Below, one piece after another: positions 1 to 7,528 of a DNA stretch of 12,953 nt. A program made the position numbers and the translations under genes. The notes under the pieces were generated by a model. The model worked only from the letters and a program-made list of their open reading frames with translations. It was not told the DNA's origin and ran no database searches. The stretch comes from Thiotrichaceae bacterium (GTDB lineage: Bacteria; Pseudomonadota; Gammaproteobacteria; SZUA-229), in the NCBI GenBank assembly GCA_002746365.1, contig NVWZ01000004.1, positions 24,197 to 37,149 on the forward strand. The letters run 5' to 3'. How positions within the stretch are numbered: the stretch's first letter is position 1; each line of letters opens with the position of its first letter.

Positions 1-834
1 TCTATTCGCTTCGCTATGATTGATAGCAATATCAAGCAACGTCTTAATACCGCCTATAGGTGAACGTAATTCATGAGCGGCTATTTGTAATATATTCTTT
101 TTAAGCTCAAACACCTGTTCCTGGTATTCAATGTCATGCCATGCTTTTTCACGATCTTGTGATATCTTATTGAATGCTTTTGAAAATTCATAAATTTCTT
201 CTATTCGTGTATCTTCAATAAGACGAATACCTTTTTCACCAGTGGCTAACCTCTTCGCTGATGAGACCATGTCGCCTAGATTATGTTTGAATGATTTAAA
301 GACTAGAGCAAATAGAAATGCTGTTATAACAGAAAATAATACCGCTATTAAAAGTGCTTTATATAAAGGCGGTAACACTGCATTACTCGCGATAATTGGA
401 CTCGCTGAAATGACTAACATCCCAAGTCTTATTTTTTCTTCGCTTTCATCAAATACATCAGGACTGTATATGGGTAATTCTCTAACACGTAGTTGATCTA
501 TTTCCATCACATCAAAATTATCATTGATGCTATAGGCAATAACTTCGTTGTAATTATCTCTTACTGTAAGACTATACATATAAGAATATGAAATCAGACT
601 ATCAAGTGTCGAATTTATTAAGTCATGGTTATTCAAAGACAGTCCAACACCCAATATTTTTGACGCGCCGAGATTAGTTTGATTCCTTAAAGAGACAATA
701 GTATTTGCATTTGCCGTTTTCGTTTCATTGAATACCATGTATAAAATCGGGGTATACACAAAAAATGACGTAAATAATACAGAACTGCAAAGAACTTTTT
801 TATAAGAAATTTTAATGTCTGATAAATTTAACAT
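1..834 (-). CDS. Sensor histidine kinase, N-terminal part (cut by window edge)
   Basis: The frame is open for 278 codons from an ATG at 834 down to base 1, so the catalytic ATPase domain lies outside the window. Residues about 13-34 form a hydrophobic segment, followed by a 120-residue probable periplasmic sensor region and a second membrane segment at about 160-180 (ALLIAVLFSVITAFLFALVF). A HAMP-like linker follows, then a HisKA dimerisation domain with the motif AAHELRSP; the phospho-accepting histidine would be residue 254. This is the order of a membrane-bound two-component kinase that autophosphorylates on histidine and passes the phosphate to a response regulator. No partner regulator is visible. 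An upstream in-frame stop (868-870) and the lack of other start codons fix the ATG, although its ribosome binding site is poor. The ligand is unknown. Confidence 0.88.
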   Translation of the reverse strand, partial: MLNLSDIKISYKKVLCSSVLFTSFFVYTPILYMVFNETKTANANTIVSLRNQTNLGASKILGVGLSLNNHDLINSTLDSLISYSYMYSLTVRDNYNEVIAYSINDNFDVMEIDQLRVRELPIYSPDVFDESEEKIRLGMLVISASPIIASNAVLPPLYKALLIAVLFSVITAFLFALVFKSFKHNLGDMVSSAKRLATGEKGIRLIEDTRIEEIYEFSKAFNKISQDREKAWHDIEYQEQVFELKKNILQIAAHELRSPIGGIKTLLDIAINHSEANR

Positions 835-1026
835 GATTAATGTTATTGATAAGACGAACGAGTGCTTTCAACTATAAGGTCAAAAAAATACGTTTATTAT
901 TTATAGAAAGGTACCGCGATATGAACAAACGCTGGCTAAACGCTAACTACATCCGTGTGACTACAATATGAAACTCTTCCTCTTATATAATTTAATAACA
1001 ATTAGCGCTATATTATCTGACAATAG

Positions 1027-1052
1027 ATACATTAGGAATAGCTAATATGTAT
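1027..1052. other. Imperfect hairpin between kinase and regulator genes
   Basis: In the 257-base gap between the regulator stop and the kinase start, ATACAT-TAG pairs with CTA-AT-ATGTAT around a six-base loop, with a small bulge. It has no T-run in either direction, so it is not a convincing terminator; it could be an operator or chance in AT-rich DNA. The rest of the gap holds no gene I can support. Confidence 0.25.
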
Positions 1053-1091
1053 TAACTGACGAATGGTGCTATATATCTAGACTAAATCAAC

Positions 1092-1691
1092 TTACTTTTC
1101 ATTTAGAACTGATTTAAGTTCGTTTTGTATTGCAATTTTTAAATATTCTGATGGGCACGTTGTTTTAAAAGGATTGGCAAAATCATCAGACATTTTTACG
1201 GCACTATCTTTCAGCCGTACTAGATCTTCACCTGTAAGGTTATTAAATTTTTCGCCGGCTACTTCTGTTACTAGTGACATAACAATAAATTGAGCTTTTT
1301 CTCTATCTGCTTCATTTCTTTTTTGAAGGTCATGGATTGTTGGCGAGGCTATACCGGTTTCATCGATAAAGGGGTAATAACCACCAACTTTCCACCATGT
1401 TTTTATCTGTGGAATATTATGATTAAATGAATATGACTCTTGCAATGCGCTAATAATCACATCGATTTTAATCATCGATGGTGAACTGTTATTAAACCAA
1501 GACCTCACAGTATTGTAATTAAGGCCATCAAAAGTTTCTGGTTTGCGCTCTATTAAATATTTTTGGAAAAAAGCTACACGTCCCCTCTCCGCCTTAAAGC
1601 CAATTTGATCAAGTAAATGATTTAATCGTTTCCCTGATTCAGCAAAACTATCTGTTTCTGTTTCATATTCAATGTGACTGCTGCTTTCCAT
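1092..1691 (-). CDS. Putative helix-turn-helix transcriptional regulator
   Basis: This 199-residue protein is not a family I recognise by name. Residues about 15-75 look like a helix-turn-helix domain of the XRE/phage-repressor kind: a helix with RLNHLLDQIGF, then FFQKYLIER, then NYNTVRSWFN, which has the spacing of a recognition helix, and SPSMIKIDVIISALQ. The C-terminal half is mixed helical and lysine-rich with no recognised motif. I take the ATG at 1691 rather than the TTG one codon upstream. There is no proper Shine-Dalgarno site, but a plausible promoter (TTGATA at 1720-1725, 16-base spacer, TATACA at 1698-1703 on the minus strand) would start transcription at about the ATG, as in leaderless repressor messages. 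It lies 145 bases downstream of traI in the same direction. A role in controlling neighbouring transfer genes is only inferred. Confidence 0.6.
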   Translation of the reverse strand: MESSSHIEYETETDSFAESGKRLNHLLDQIGFKAERGRVAFFQKYLIERKPETFDGLNYNTVRSWFNNSSPSMIKIDVIISALQESYSFNHNIPQIKTWWKVGGYYPFIDETGIASPTIHDLQKRNEADREKAQFIVMSLVTEVAGEKFNNLTGEDLVRLKDSAVKMSDDFANPFKTTCPSEYLKIAIQNELKSVLNEK

Positions 1692-1697
1692 CAATTT

Positions 1698-1725
1698 TGT
1701 ATAACCTCTGGTAAGAGAATATCAA
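1698..1725 (-). promoter_or_regulatory. Candidate promoter giving a leaderless regulator mRNA
   Basis: On the minus strand, TTGATA (5 of 6 to the -35 consensus), a 16-base spacer and TATACA (4 of 6 to the -10 consensus) end six bases before the ATG at 1691. Transcription would therefore begin at or within a base or two of the start codon. The absence of a ribosome binding site agrees with this. Confidence 0.45.
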
Positions 1726-1731
1726 TACCGC

Positions 1732-1782
1732 AATAAAAATAACGGTTTTTCTTAAAAAAACGAAATATACGTGATTTTTATT
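1732..1782. repeat. Inverted repeat upstream of the regulator promoter
   Basis: Thirteen-base arms, AATAAAAATAACG at 1732-1744 and CGTGATTTTTATT at 1770-1782, match at 12 of 13 positions. The inner arm begins six bases before the -35 box of the regulator promoter, so this may be an operator or an AT-rich UP-like element. It could also help end traI transcription, but there is no clean T-run. Confidence 0.45.
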
Positions 1783-1836
1783 ATACATAATCCAAGTGTT
1801 ATTTAACAGTATTTGTCCTTCGCAGATACTGAAGGG

Positions 1837-3660
1837 CTATAGATGGAGCCTCAAAGCCTGATTTGAAGTGAAGTTTGCTAATGAAGGAAAGCAATCCTTA
1901 TTTAACAGATAAACACTTAACTCAGACTGTGATCGCTGACCTTCAACAGACATTTTCGAAATATTTTGCCCATTGGTGCCCTTCTGATGTATATCCAATG
2001 CCTGTAGTTCTTTCTGCAATAAGGTGTAAATTTTCTTGTCACCTGCCCTCTTCTCATAAAGGGCTTTTTTTAATGAGTTTTTTTCCAGATACAGTATAAA
2101 GATTGATGGCGTTACTAAAGCAACATGCTCATCAAGAATATGAACCGGTGCTGCAGGTTCATTTACTCGTATGTGCCGACGACGAATGCCTTTTAGTAAC
2201 CAGCCAATGAAGTCATTTTCAGCAAGAATATCCTCCTGCACTTGTCTGGAGGACCTCCATTCTTGTTTAGCTTCTTTTGAGCTAATGCCTGATTGTTCAC
2301 TATTCTGAGGTTCTATTGTTTTTTTGCTCTTGGGAACACTCACTTTTGGTTTCTGTACCATTTTTGTCACTGAACCTGGTGGTATATCAATATCATCTTC
2401 GACCTTAGATGTTAATTTCTCTATTGCGTCTTCAATATCTACGTTATTAGTTTCTGCTGTTATTTTACTTTCATCAATATTTAATGGATTTCCCTTCCGA
2501 TCAACTGGTGTGATTTCACCGTCGAAAACAGATGGATTACTTGTTGGCCAAATCAACGCATTATTAAAGCGTAAGAACGTAAGTTTTTGCTTCCAGTTTT
2601 TTGCGAAGTCATTTATCTCAGCAGACCAAACACTATCGCCTTCAATGTTAGGAATTAATAACTCATGTTCACGCAAGACCTCAAACAATCGGACAACATT
2701 TTTTGGTATCCCTTTATGGCCTTCATTTATTAGCTGTGCCCGGACTGCTTCCATGCCAGCTTTTGATACAACCCATGTTTCATTATCCGTTACCCAAACA
2801 GCAGCACCTGGTCTATTTCTTTTTAGATCCCCGTCATTAATTAGTTTTCTTAAAGATACAATTAACTTCTCATGAAGTGGTACGGCACTTGAATGATCAG
2901 TTTTTACACCCGTATCAGCACCTAGATCTCTGGCCACACTGGAACAATCTGCAGTTCTTACGATTTCTGATATGACTTGTCCTCCAAAAGTTGAATGTGA
3001 TACCGTACTAAACAATTGAGACAACAGCTCTGAGTCTTCAAATATCCAGTCAGCCGCTTCTTTGGTCAGCAATCTTGGTAACAAAGACATGGCCGCTTTC
3101 TCATGCAGTGACTTTGCTGATTTAGTGTTCCCTTCCCTCTTTTTGTAACGGTAAATATATTCAGAGCCAACAGGAATATTTGAATACCATGGGTGCCAGT
3201 GTTGAAAGCCCCCATCATTAACTGAATAAACAACTTCAATGTCTGTAACTATCTTTCCAATATCATGTGCGAGTATTGCTATCAATGCTGCGAACCTCCA
3301 GCGATCGGCTGCAGATGTAATTTCTTCGGGTTCTGTGTTTGGAGGTAATACATATCCGTGAGAAATTCTAATACCAGCATGTAATGTTTCTAACGTGTGG
3401 TCGATTAAACCACCAACATTTGAATGATGATGTATTTCAGAAGCTGGTACTTCTTGAACGATCTCAGCAAATGACTTTATTGCAAAATAGTAATGCTCTA
3501 ACCAAATTGAATCAGTAACGCTGAATAAACGTTTAATTTTGGTTACGTGTTTTTTTCTGTGGTCAACATTTAGTATATCTTCCCCAGTCTTAGCGATTAA
3601 ATATTTACTTGTCGCTTCTCTGTGAATTTCATTTGAATTAGCTTTAAAGATATTAAACAT
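1837..3660 (-). CDS. traI: MobH-family conjugative relaxase TraI
   Basis: A 607-residue protein of the TraI_2 type used by GI/PFGI-1 class elements. TraI is the DNA-processing enzyme that nicks the transfer origin and pilots the strand to the mating channel. Residues 72-94 carry the triple-histidine block (HHH at 77-79, then GGLIDHTLE), and AHDIGK at 131-136 supplies the HD metal-binding pair (His132-Asp133); both are hallmarks of this HD-hydrolase-like relaxase family. The TraI_2 domain covers roughly residues 10-380. A lysine/glutamate-rich linker (about 400-475) leads to a C-terminal domain at about 480-600 (GWLLKGIRRRHIRVNEP, ALVTPSIFILYL) typical of TraI_2_C. The length is close to that of ICE-type TraI proteins and shorter than SXT TraI. 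GGAGG lies six bases before the ATG. No frameshift was seen. The 156 bases upstream are a candidate place for the transfer origin or its regulation. Confidence 0.9.
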   Translation of the reverse strand: MFNIFKANSNEIHREATSKYLIAKTGEDILNVDHRKKHVTKIKRLFSVTDSIWLEHYYFAIKSFAEIVQEVPASEIHHHSNVGGLIDHTLETLHAGIRISHGYVLPPNTEPEEITSAADRWRFAALIAILAHDIGKIVTDIEVVYSVNDGGFQHWHPWYSNIPVGSEYIYRYKKREGNTKSAKSLHEKAAMSLLPRLLTKEAADWIFEDSELLSQLFSTVSHSTFGGQVISEIVRTADCSSVARDLGADTGVKTDHSSAVPLHEKLIVSLRKLINDGDLKRNRPGAAVWVTDNETWVVSKAGMEAVRAQLINEGHKGIPKNVVRLFEVLREHELLIPNIEGDSVWSAEINDFAKNWKQKLTFLRFNNALIWPTSNPSVFDGEITPVDRKGNPLNIDESKITAETNNVDIEDAIEKLTSKVEDDIDIPPGSVTKMVQKPKVSVPKSKKTIEPQNSEQSGISSKEAKQEWRSSRQVQEDILAENDFIGWLLKGIRRRHIRVNEPAAPVHILDEHVALVTPSIFILYLEKNSLKKALYEKRAGDKKIYTLLQKELQALDIHQKGTNGQNISKMSVEGQRSQSELSVYLLNKDCFPSLANFTSNQALRLHL

Positions 3661-3716
3661 AGATTCCTCCGTAGACAGAAGGATGCCTGATGAAGCATGT
3701 TGATAACATTAAAAAT

Positions 3717-3743
3717 GGGTCAATCATCTTAGACCTGAAAAAG
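3717..3743. promoter_or_regulatory. Dyad element upstream of traI, similar to one upstream of pilL
   Basis: GGGTC, ten bases, GACCT forms an interrupted dyad centred in the gap between traI and the 121-residue gene. The same arrangement, followed by GAAAAA, occurs at 12244-12270 upstream of pilL; 21 of 27 bases are identical. The element begins 57 bases before the traI ATG. On the minus strand it contains TTGACC, which could be the -35 box of traI, with only a weak -10. On the plus strand TATACT at 3772-3777 could be a -10 for the gene at 3817. Confidence 0.5.
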
Positions 3744-3816
3744 TCTATTAAAAGAAATCTTCATAGCAAAATATACTTGCTAGCCTCCTTTAATCAACGA
3801 CAATAAGAAAAGCAAT

Positions 3817-4182
3817 ATGACCAGGGAAACAAGTAAGTTAACCGCTTATACACTTAAATTAAGTGAAAAAGATAGACAAAGAATTAAATTGATCTGTGCG
3901 TTTAATCCAAAGTTAAAATATCAATACAGTTTTTTTGATGAAGCTGTGAACTGGGCGAATACAAATAAAGATAGTCTTTTTGCTATAGCTAATCCAAAAA
4001 ATGGATCAAATAAATCTTATTACTTAAGTGATTCCGTTGATCTGCTCGATGATTTAGAAACTGAATGGAATTGTAATACTACTCGTGCTTTGTACACGTG
4101 TGTTGTTCTGTTTCTAAAGTTTAGAGAAAATGAAATCAAAGAACTTAATTCCCGATGCTCTAATTTGGTTGAAGGATTTTAA
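3817..4182 (+). CDS. Hypothetical protein, 121 residues
   Basis: I do not recognise this protein. It has no signal peptide or membrane segment. The N-terminal part is basic and helical (TAYTLKLSEKDRQRIKLIC), the middle is polar, and the C-terminal part has a hydrophobic helix (TRALYTCVVLFLKFRENEIKEL). The size and basic N-terminus could suit a small DNA-binding accessory protein, but nothing proves it. The ATG follows a weak purine-rich site (AAGAAAAG). It is divergent from traI and runs toward the origin, ending 153 bases before the first iteron. A T-rich stretch follows the stop without a real hairpin. Codon and base use is AT-rich like its surroundings, and the frame is clean, so it is probably a real gene. 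Confidence 0.6.
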   Translation: MTRETSKLTAYTLKLSEKDRQRIKLICAFNPKLKYQYSFFDEAVNWANTNKDSLFAIANPKNGSNKSYYLSDSVDLLDDLETEWNCNTTRALYTCVVLFLKFRENEIKELNSRCSNLVEGF

Positions 4183-4219
4183 TCTTTTTTCTTTTTGTTT
4201 TTTTAATAAGGCTTTTAAA

Positions 4220-4235
4220 CGTCACTACTATGACG
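4220..4235. repeat. Short perfect inverted repeat downstream of the 121-residue gene
   Basis: CGTCA and TGACG flank a six-base centre. It sits in AT-rich DNA just before the origin. It is too short for a confident terminator or operator call. Confidence 0.25.
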
Positions 4236-4335
4236 GACTATTAAATACTAATAAAAGACTATATAGAGACTAAGGCGGTTTTTATATTAAATAATCCAAA
4301 GAAAAACAATGTCTTACACTACTATTTAACATCTT

Positions 4336-4444
4336 TAAAACCGTTAATACACGGTACTTAAGCACCTATTACACGTAGCTTAGGCACTTATTACACGCCA
4401 CTAAAGCCGTTAATACACGGTGCTTAGACACCTATTACACGGCG
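4336..4444 (+). repeat. Five tandem iterons with exact 22-bp spacing
   Basis: Units begin at 4336, 4358, 4380, 4402 and 4424. Units 2, 3 and 5 read CACCTATTACACG or close variants, while units 1 and 4 carry CCGTTAATACACGG, so there are two sub-types. The 22-bp period puts the units on the same face of the helix, as expected for cooperative initiator binding. Confidence 0.9.
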
Positions 4445-4447
4445 GTC

Positions 4448-4456
4448 TGTGTATAA
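4448..4456 (-). promoter_or_regulatory. DnaA box
   Basis: The minus strand reads TTATACACA, a perfect match to the TTATNCACA consensus. It lies four bases after the tandem iterons, the usual company of a DnaA site in iteron plasmids. Confidence 0.7.
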
Positions 4457-4511
4457 CTATGCAATGCGTTAAATGCCATAAAATCAGTACCTTATGAACG
4501 ATTGTATTGCT

Positions 4512-4532
4512 TTAAGCACCTATTACACGGTG
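4512..4532 (+). repeat. Dispersed iteron 6
   Basis: AAGCACCTATTACACGGTG is the best match to the consensus. It starts 176 bases, exactly eight 22-bp periods, from the first tandem unit, and is followed by the AT-rich segment. Confidence 0.85.
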
Positions 4533-4702
4533 GTTAGAAGAACGCTAATTATTGGCATTCTGTTCAATAATTTGTATCTTTAATCGAAAATTGCAGTGTT
4601 TTCACAATTATGGGAGAAATTTTAACGGTTTTCATTTTATTTAAACAGCTTGAAACTCAGTTCTGACGGGCTTTATTATTTATTTAGTGTGAAAAAATTT
4701 AT

Positions 4703-4723
4703 TTAAACACCTAATACACGGTC
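4703..4723 (+). repeat. Dispersed iteron 7
   Basis: AAACACCTAATACACGGTC differs from the consensus core at one base. It lies at the right border of the AT-rich segment. Confidence 0.8.
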
Positions 4724-4776
4724 GATTTTTGAAAAAATGATGAGCTGATATTAATAATGTGACGTGGAGAAATTAT

Positions 4777-4797
4777 TTAGACACCTATTACACGGTG
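4777..4797 (+). repeat. Dispersed iteron 8
   Basis: AGACACCTATTACACGGTG matches the core exactly and has the same orientation as all the others. Confidence 0.85.
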
Positions 4798-4829
4798 CTT
4801 GGTTGATTTGCCTGGTGAGCGATAAACGT

Positions 4830-4850
4830 TTAAGCACCAAAGACACGGTG
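4830..4850 (+). repeat. Dispersed iteron 9, degenerate
   Basis: AAGCACCAAAGACACGGTG keeps both ends of the iteron but differs in the centre. It ends two bases before the repA stop codon. Confidence 0.75.
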
Positions 4851-4852
4851 AT

Positions 4853-5908
4853 TTATGCTTTTATAGCTAAGATACGGAAGCTTTCCGCCCTACCCGTTCC
4901 TGTGATATCCGCATCAAGTAGATAGCCTGCTGACTTCAATTCTTCTAACGCCTTTTTGAAGTTCTTTTTCATGCTACTTTTACGGCAGCTGTATCCAATG
5001 GAAAGCGCAATATCATCAAGTTTGTTTAATTTGGTGAGCTCTTTATTTCTATTGCTAAGTTGACCACTGAGATATCGATGTAGCGCTTTAGCTAAAGATG
5101 TTTTTAGTTTCTTGCGAATATCCCAATCCACGTAGGTGTACTCTTCTTCTAACCAGTACGTAAAAACGGGAGAAAACTGGCCATAGATAATTCCATCTGT
5201 TGAATATCTTTGCCATTCGACATCGAGAAGTTTTATAGCCTTACCTATTTCACAATGTCCTAGATAACGATCATGTTTGTTTAGTTTTAAGACGAGTGTT
5301 GCGCTACTTAATCTTTCGATTGATTCAATGATACGTTTTCTTTCACGACCACCATCTGATAACTCTAGTTCCTTAAGGATCTCACTGACAGTACAGAGCA
5401 CTGCATTAACATGTACTTTACCTTTTTCATCGGATTTATATGTTATTGGGACTGAGATTGGTAACTTATTGCGTTCACCGCTAAGTCGCTTTTTGGATAA
5501 GCGAGATAAGCAGTACATAACATCTTCATCGAAAACACATAAGTTAGCACCGTAGCGCTTCCCTTCTCCAAAGGGTGTTTCAAATGGCAATGCATTATCA
5601 TCGTCCAGAAATTCTTTTTGCTTTGCCTTTGGAATAGGCATAAATAAGGGTATGCGTGTAAGCAGTGTTGGAAGTGCGTTTTTACTAGCAATTGGAATTG
5701 CATCAAACAGACCAAGTTGCTCATTCTGGTAAAGACTTTCTTCAGCAAGTTCAACCAGCTTGTTACTGGTCAGCCCATTTGTGGATTTTTTCTGCGGAGG
5801 TACTTGAGCTATATCTTCAAGTTCCGATTCTATTGATTGACGCTCGTTACTCCGTTCAGCAACTTTTAGCCCGAGCTCGTTTAATTTGTTAGCTAATCCT
5901 GTGCTCAT
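4853..5908 (-). CDS. repA: Plasmid replication initiator RepA
   Basis: A 351-residue protein of the RepA/TrfA-like group of iteron-binding initiators. It should bind the adjacent iterons, open the origin and recruit host DnaA and helicase. After a variable polar N-terminus (1-75), the conserved body has LPISVPITYK (about 149-158) and a first winged-helix region. A stretch then reads GQFSPVFTYWLEE (243-255) with VDWDIRKKLKTSLAKALHRYL (260-280), which is typical of the family. A second winged-helix segment follows at about 297-333 (LDDIALSIGY, KKALEELKSAGYLL). The start is supported by GAGGG about seven bases upstream of the ATG. The gene points away from parA, and the two share the 228-base region 5909-6136. 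No frame disruption was seen. The incompatibility group cannot be named from sequence alone. Confidence 0.9.
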   Translation of the reverse strand: MSTGLANKLNELGLKVAERSNERQSIESELEDIAQVPPQKKSTNGLTSNKLVELAEESLYQNEQLGLFDAIPIASKNALPTLLTRIPLFMPIPKAKQKEFLDDDNALPFETPFGEGKRYGANLCVFDEDVMYCLSRLSKKRLSGERNKLPISVPITYKSDEKGKVHVNAVLCTVSEILKELELSDGGRERKRIIESIERLSSATLVLKLNKHDRYLGHCEIGKAIKLLDVEWQRYSTDGIIYGQFSPVFTYWLEEEYTYVDWDIRKKLKTSLAKALHRYLSGQLSNRNKELTKLNKLDDIALSIGYSCRKSSMKKNFKKALEELKSAGYLLDADITGTGRAESFRILAIKA

Positions 5909-6009
5909 TTGTATGCCCTCTTTTTATTTTTGTTTTTAGGCGTTACATTTTTTAATGAATCAACAACTTCTAAAACTGTGTTTCTGCCTTGAAATCAACC
6001 TAAATAATG

Positions 6010-6024
6010 TTTTTGTTGCAAAAA
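6010..6024. repeat. Small dyad in the repA-parA divergent region
   Basis: TTTTTG, three bases, CAAAAA lies between the two divergent genes. It may be a regulator site for repA, but the composition is simple and chance is possible. I could not identify a convincing promoter pair for either gene here. Confidence 0.25.
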
Positions 6025-6085
6025 GAACAAATAATCATGAAATAGGTCTTTATATTATGATTCCGTGAATATACAATAAGTATAT

Positions 6086-6098
6086 GCATGTTACATGC
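6086..6098. promoter_or_regulatory. Candidate ParA autoregulatory operator
   Basis: GCATG, TTA, CATGC is a perfect 13-base dyad ending 38 bases before the parA ATG. Type Ia ParA proteins with an N-terminal helix-turn-helix repress their own promoter, and this is the clearest dyad in the region. Assignment is by position only. Confidence 0.45.
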
Positions 6099-6136
6099 GA
6101 ATTGTCAAACTAACAATAATAACAAAGGGACAGGAA

Positions 6137-7525
6137 ATGCTCGAAGAAAACCCTCAGCAGATATATTTACGAAGTATTCTAAACAAGCTCACTACGATCG
6201 CAACTCGTGGTGAGTCTATAATGAAGAATATCTCCAGTCTAGTTGCTAATGCACAGAAGAATAAACACGATGAAGCCTGGCTTGAATTTAACTCAGTCGA
6301 TGAAAGGGTTCAAAAGAGACGGTATGGAACGACACAAGCAGCGGAGTTAGCTGGCATTAGTCATTCGCTTCTTTATGCCGCTGAAGAGGATGGTCGGCTG
6401 CCAAAACCGGAATACAGGACAGACACAGTTAAAAAGGTACGCTCTGGTTACACGATGAACCATATCAATCATATGCGTGAAGTGTTTGGTACTGCGCCAA
6501 GAAAGCCCGAAGGGGAGAACGCGGCAATTATTGGTGTGTTAAATCTGAAAGGCGGAAGCCAGAAGACAACGAATACGCAGCTATTTGCACAACATCTAGC
6601 GAGAAGAGGTTATAGAGTCCTTTTGCTGGATACTGACCCACAAGGTTCATTAAGTTTGTTCTTCGGTAAAATACCAGATGATACGGTTAATTACGAGCAC
6701 ACAATGGCGCCCTACATGCTCGAAGATGAAGATGCGTTAATAGAAGCAGGGTATGAGGAAGGCGCTTCTGAGACGCTGCACTATGCTATTCAAAAAACCT
6801 ATTGGTCAAACATCGACATTATTCCTAGCTGTCTGCAGAACCTAAATATTGATTTACTGTTGCCCAAGATGCAGGAGAAAGCTGATACCAATGCAATGCA
6901 GCGAGTAATGAAATTGCGATATGGCCTCGTGGGTGTGAGTGAGGATTATGATTTTATATTGGTCGACGGTACACCTTCTTTGAATATCAGCACAGTAAAC
7001 GTCATATCCGCTTGTGATATGTGTTTTGTTCCAACGCCTGCAGCAATGATGGATTACGCTTCAACATTGAAATTCACCGGTCTAATCAGAGACTCTATTC
7101 AAAGCTACGATGAAATTAACTTTTATCCCAATATCCCGGATATAAGATATTTTATTACAAAATATACGCGTAGCAGTTATGCACAGTTCATGGGGCAATT
7201 AATACGAAAAGTGTTTACGGTTGAACGCGGAGATGTGTTATCAAATGAAGCTTATGCGTCGGATGAAATAGGCAAGGCAAATAATTCTATCTATACAATC
7301 TATGAGCAAAATCCTTCTGAGTCAGATAACCGTAAAAGGCTAAAAACAACTATAGAGATGTTTGATAATTTATATACAGAAATGCACGATGCAGTATGGG
7401 AGACATGTTTTGAAGATGCATTAAAGACATCCCAGATAGATAAGATCGACCAAATTATGGCAAACGCACAAGCAGAGAGTGAAGCGCAGTCAAAAGAAAC
7501 AGTATCTTTGGAAAGAGAGGAGTAG
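6137..7525 (+). CDS. parA: ParA-type plasmid partition ATPase (type Ia)
   Basis: A 462-residue ATPase that moves plasmid copies together with ParB. The long N-terminus includes a helix-turn-helix at about residues 64-91 (GTTQAAELAGISHSLLY), which marks type Ia ParAs that also repress their own operon. The deviant Walker A motif is KGGSQKT (138-144), followed by LLLDTDPQGS (Walker A', about 162-171) and FILVDGTPS (Walker B, 273-281). The length fits the P1 ParA/SopA class. I start at the ATG at 6137 because AAGGGA lies about seven bases upstream; an in-frame ATG at 6095 overlaps the operator-like dyad and has no site. The stop is three bases from parB, so the two form one operon. Walker B has DGTP where many relatives have a D-x-P-P pattern. 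Confidence 0.93.
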   Translation: MLEENPQQIYLRSILNKLTTIATRGESIMKNISSLVANAQKNKHDEAWLEFNSVDERVQKRRYGTTQAAELAGISHSLLYAAEEDGRLPKPEYRTDTVKKVRSGYTMNHINHMREVFGTAPRKPEGENAAIIGVLNLKGGSQKTTNTQLFAQHLARRGYRVLLLDTDPQGSLSLFFGKIPDDTVNYEHTMAPYMLEDEDALIEAGYEEGASETLHYAIQKTYWSNIDIIPSCLQNLNIDLLLPKMQEKADTNAMQRVMKLRYGLVGVSEDYDFILVDGTPSLNISTVNVISACDMCFVPTPAAMMDYASTLKFTGLIRDSIQSYDEINFYPNIPDIRYFITKYTRSSYAQFMGQLIRKVFTVERGDVLSNEAYASDEIGKANNSIYTIYEQNPSESDNRKRLKTTIEMFDNLYTEMHDAVWETCFEDALKTSQIDKIDQIMANAQAESEAQSKETVSLEREE

Positions 7526-7528
7526 GCA

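Larger units (their letters stand above)
4336..4850. other. Iteron-type vegetative replication origin (oriV)
   Basis: This stretch has no gene. It holds nine copies of an iteron with core CACCTATTACACGG, one DnaA box match, and an AT-rich segment (about 4533-4702) between the sixth and seventh iterons that would suit strand opening. It abuts the stop codon of repA, whose product should bind the iterons. Placement of iterons on the 3' side of the initiator gene differs from the commoner upstream layout. Confidence 0.88.

Noticed and set aside
921..971. A 16-codon reading frame on the plus strand with AAGG upstream
   Set aside because: Too short, no known family, and the spacing to the start is long. 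Treated as chance in intergenic DNA.
2324..2875. A long frame of 183 codons opposite traI
   Set aside because: It lies entirely antisense to a well-supported relaxase; its composition is that of a shadow frame.
4336..4850. CRISPR array
   Set aside because: The repeats are tandem 22-bp units with no unique spacers, beside a rep gene and a DnaA box; they are iterons.
6095..6136. Longer parA start at 6095
   Set aside because: No ribosome site, and it would place the operator-like dyad inside the coding region; 6137 has a good site.
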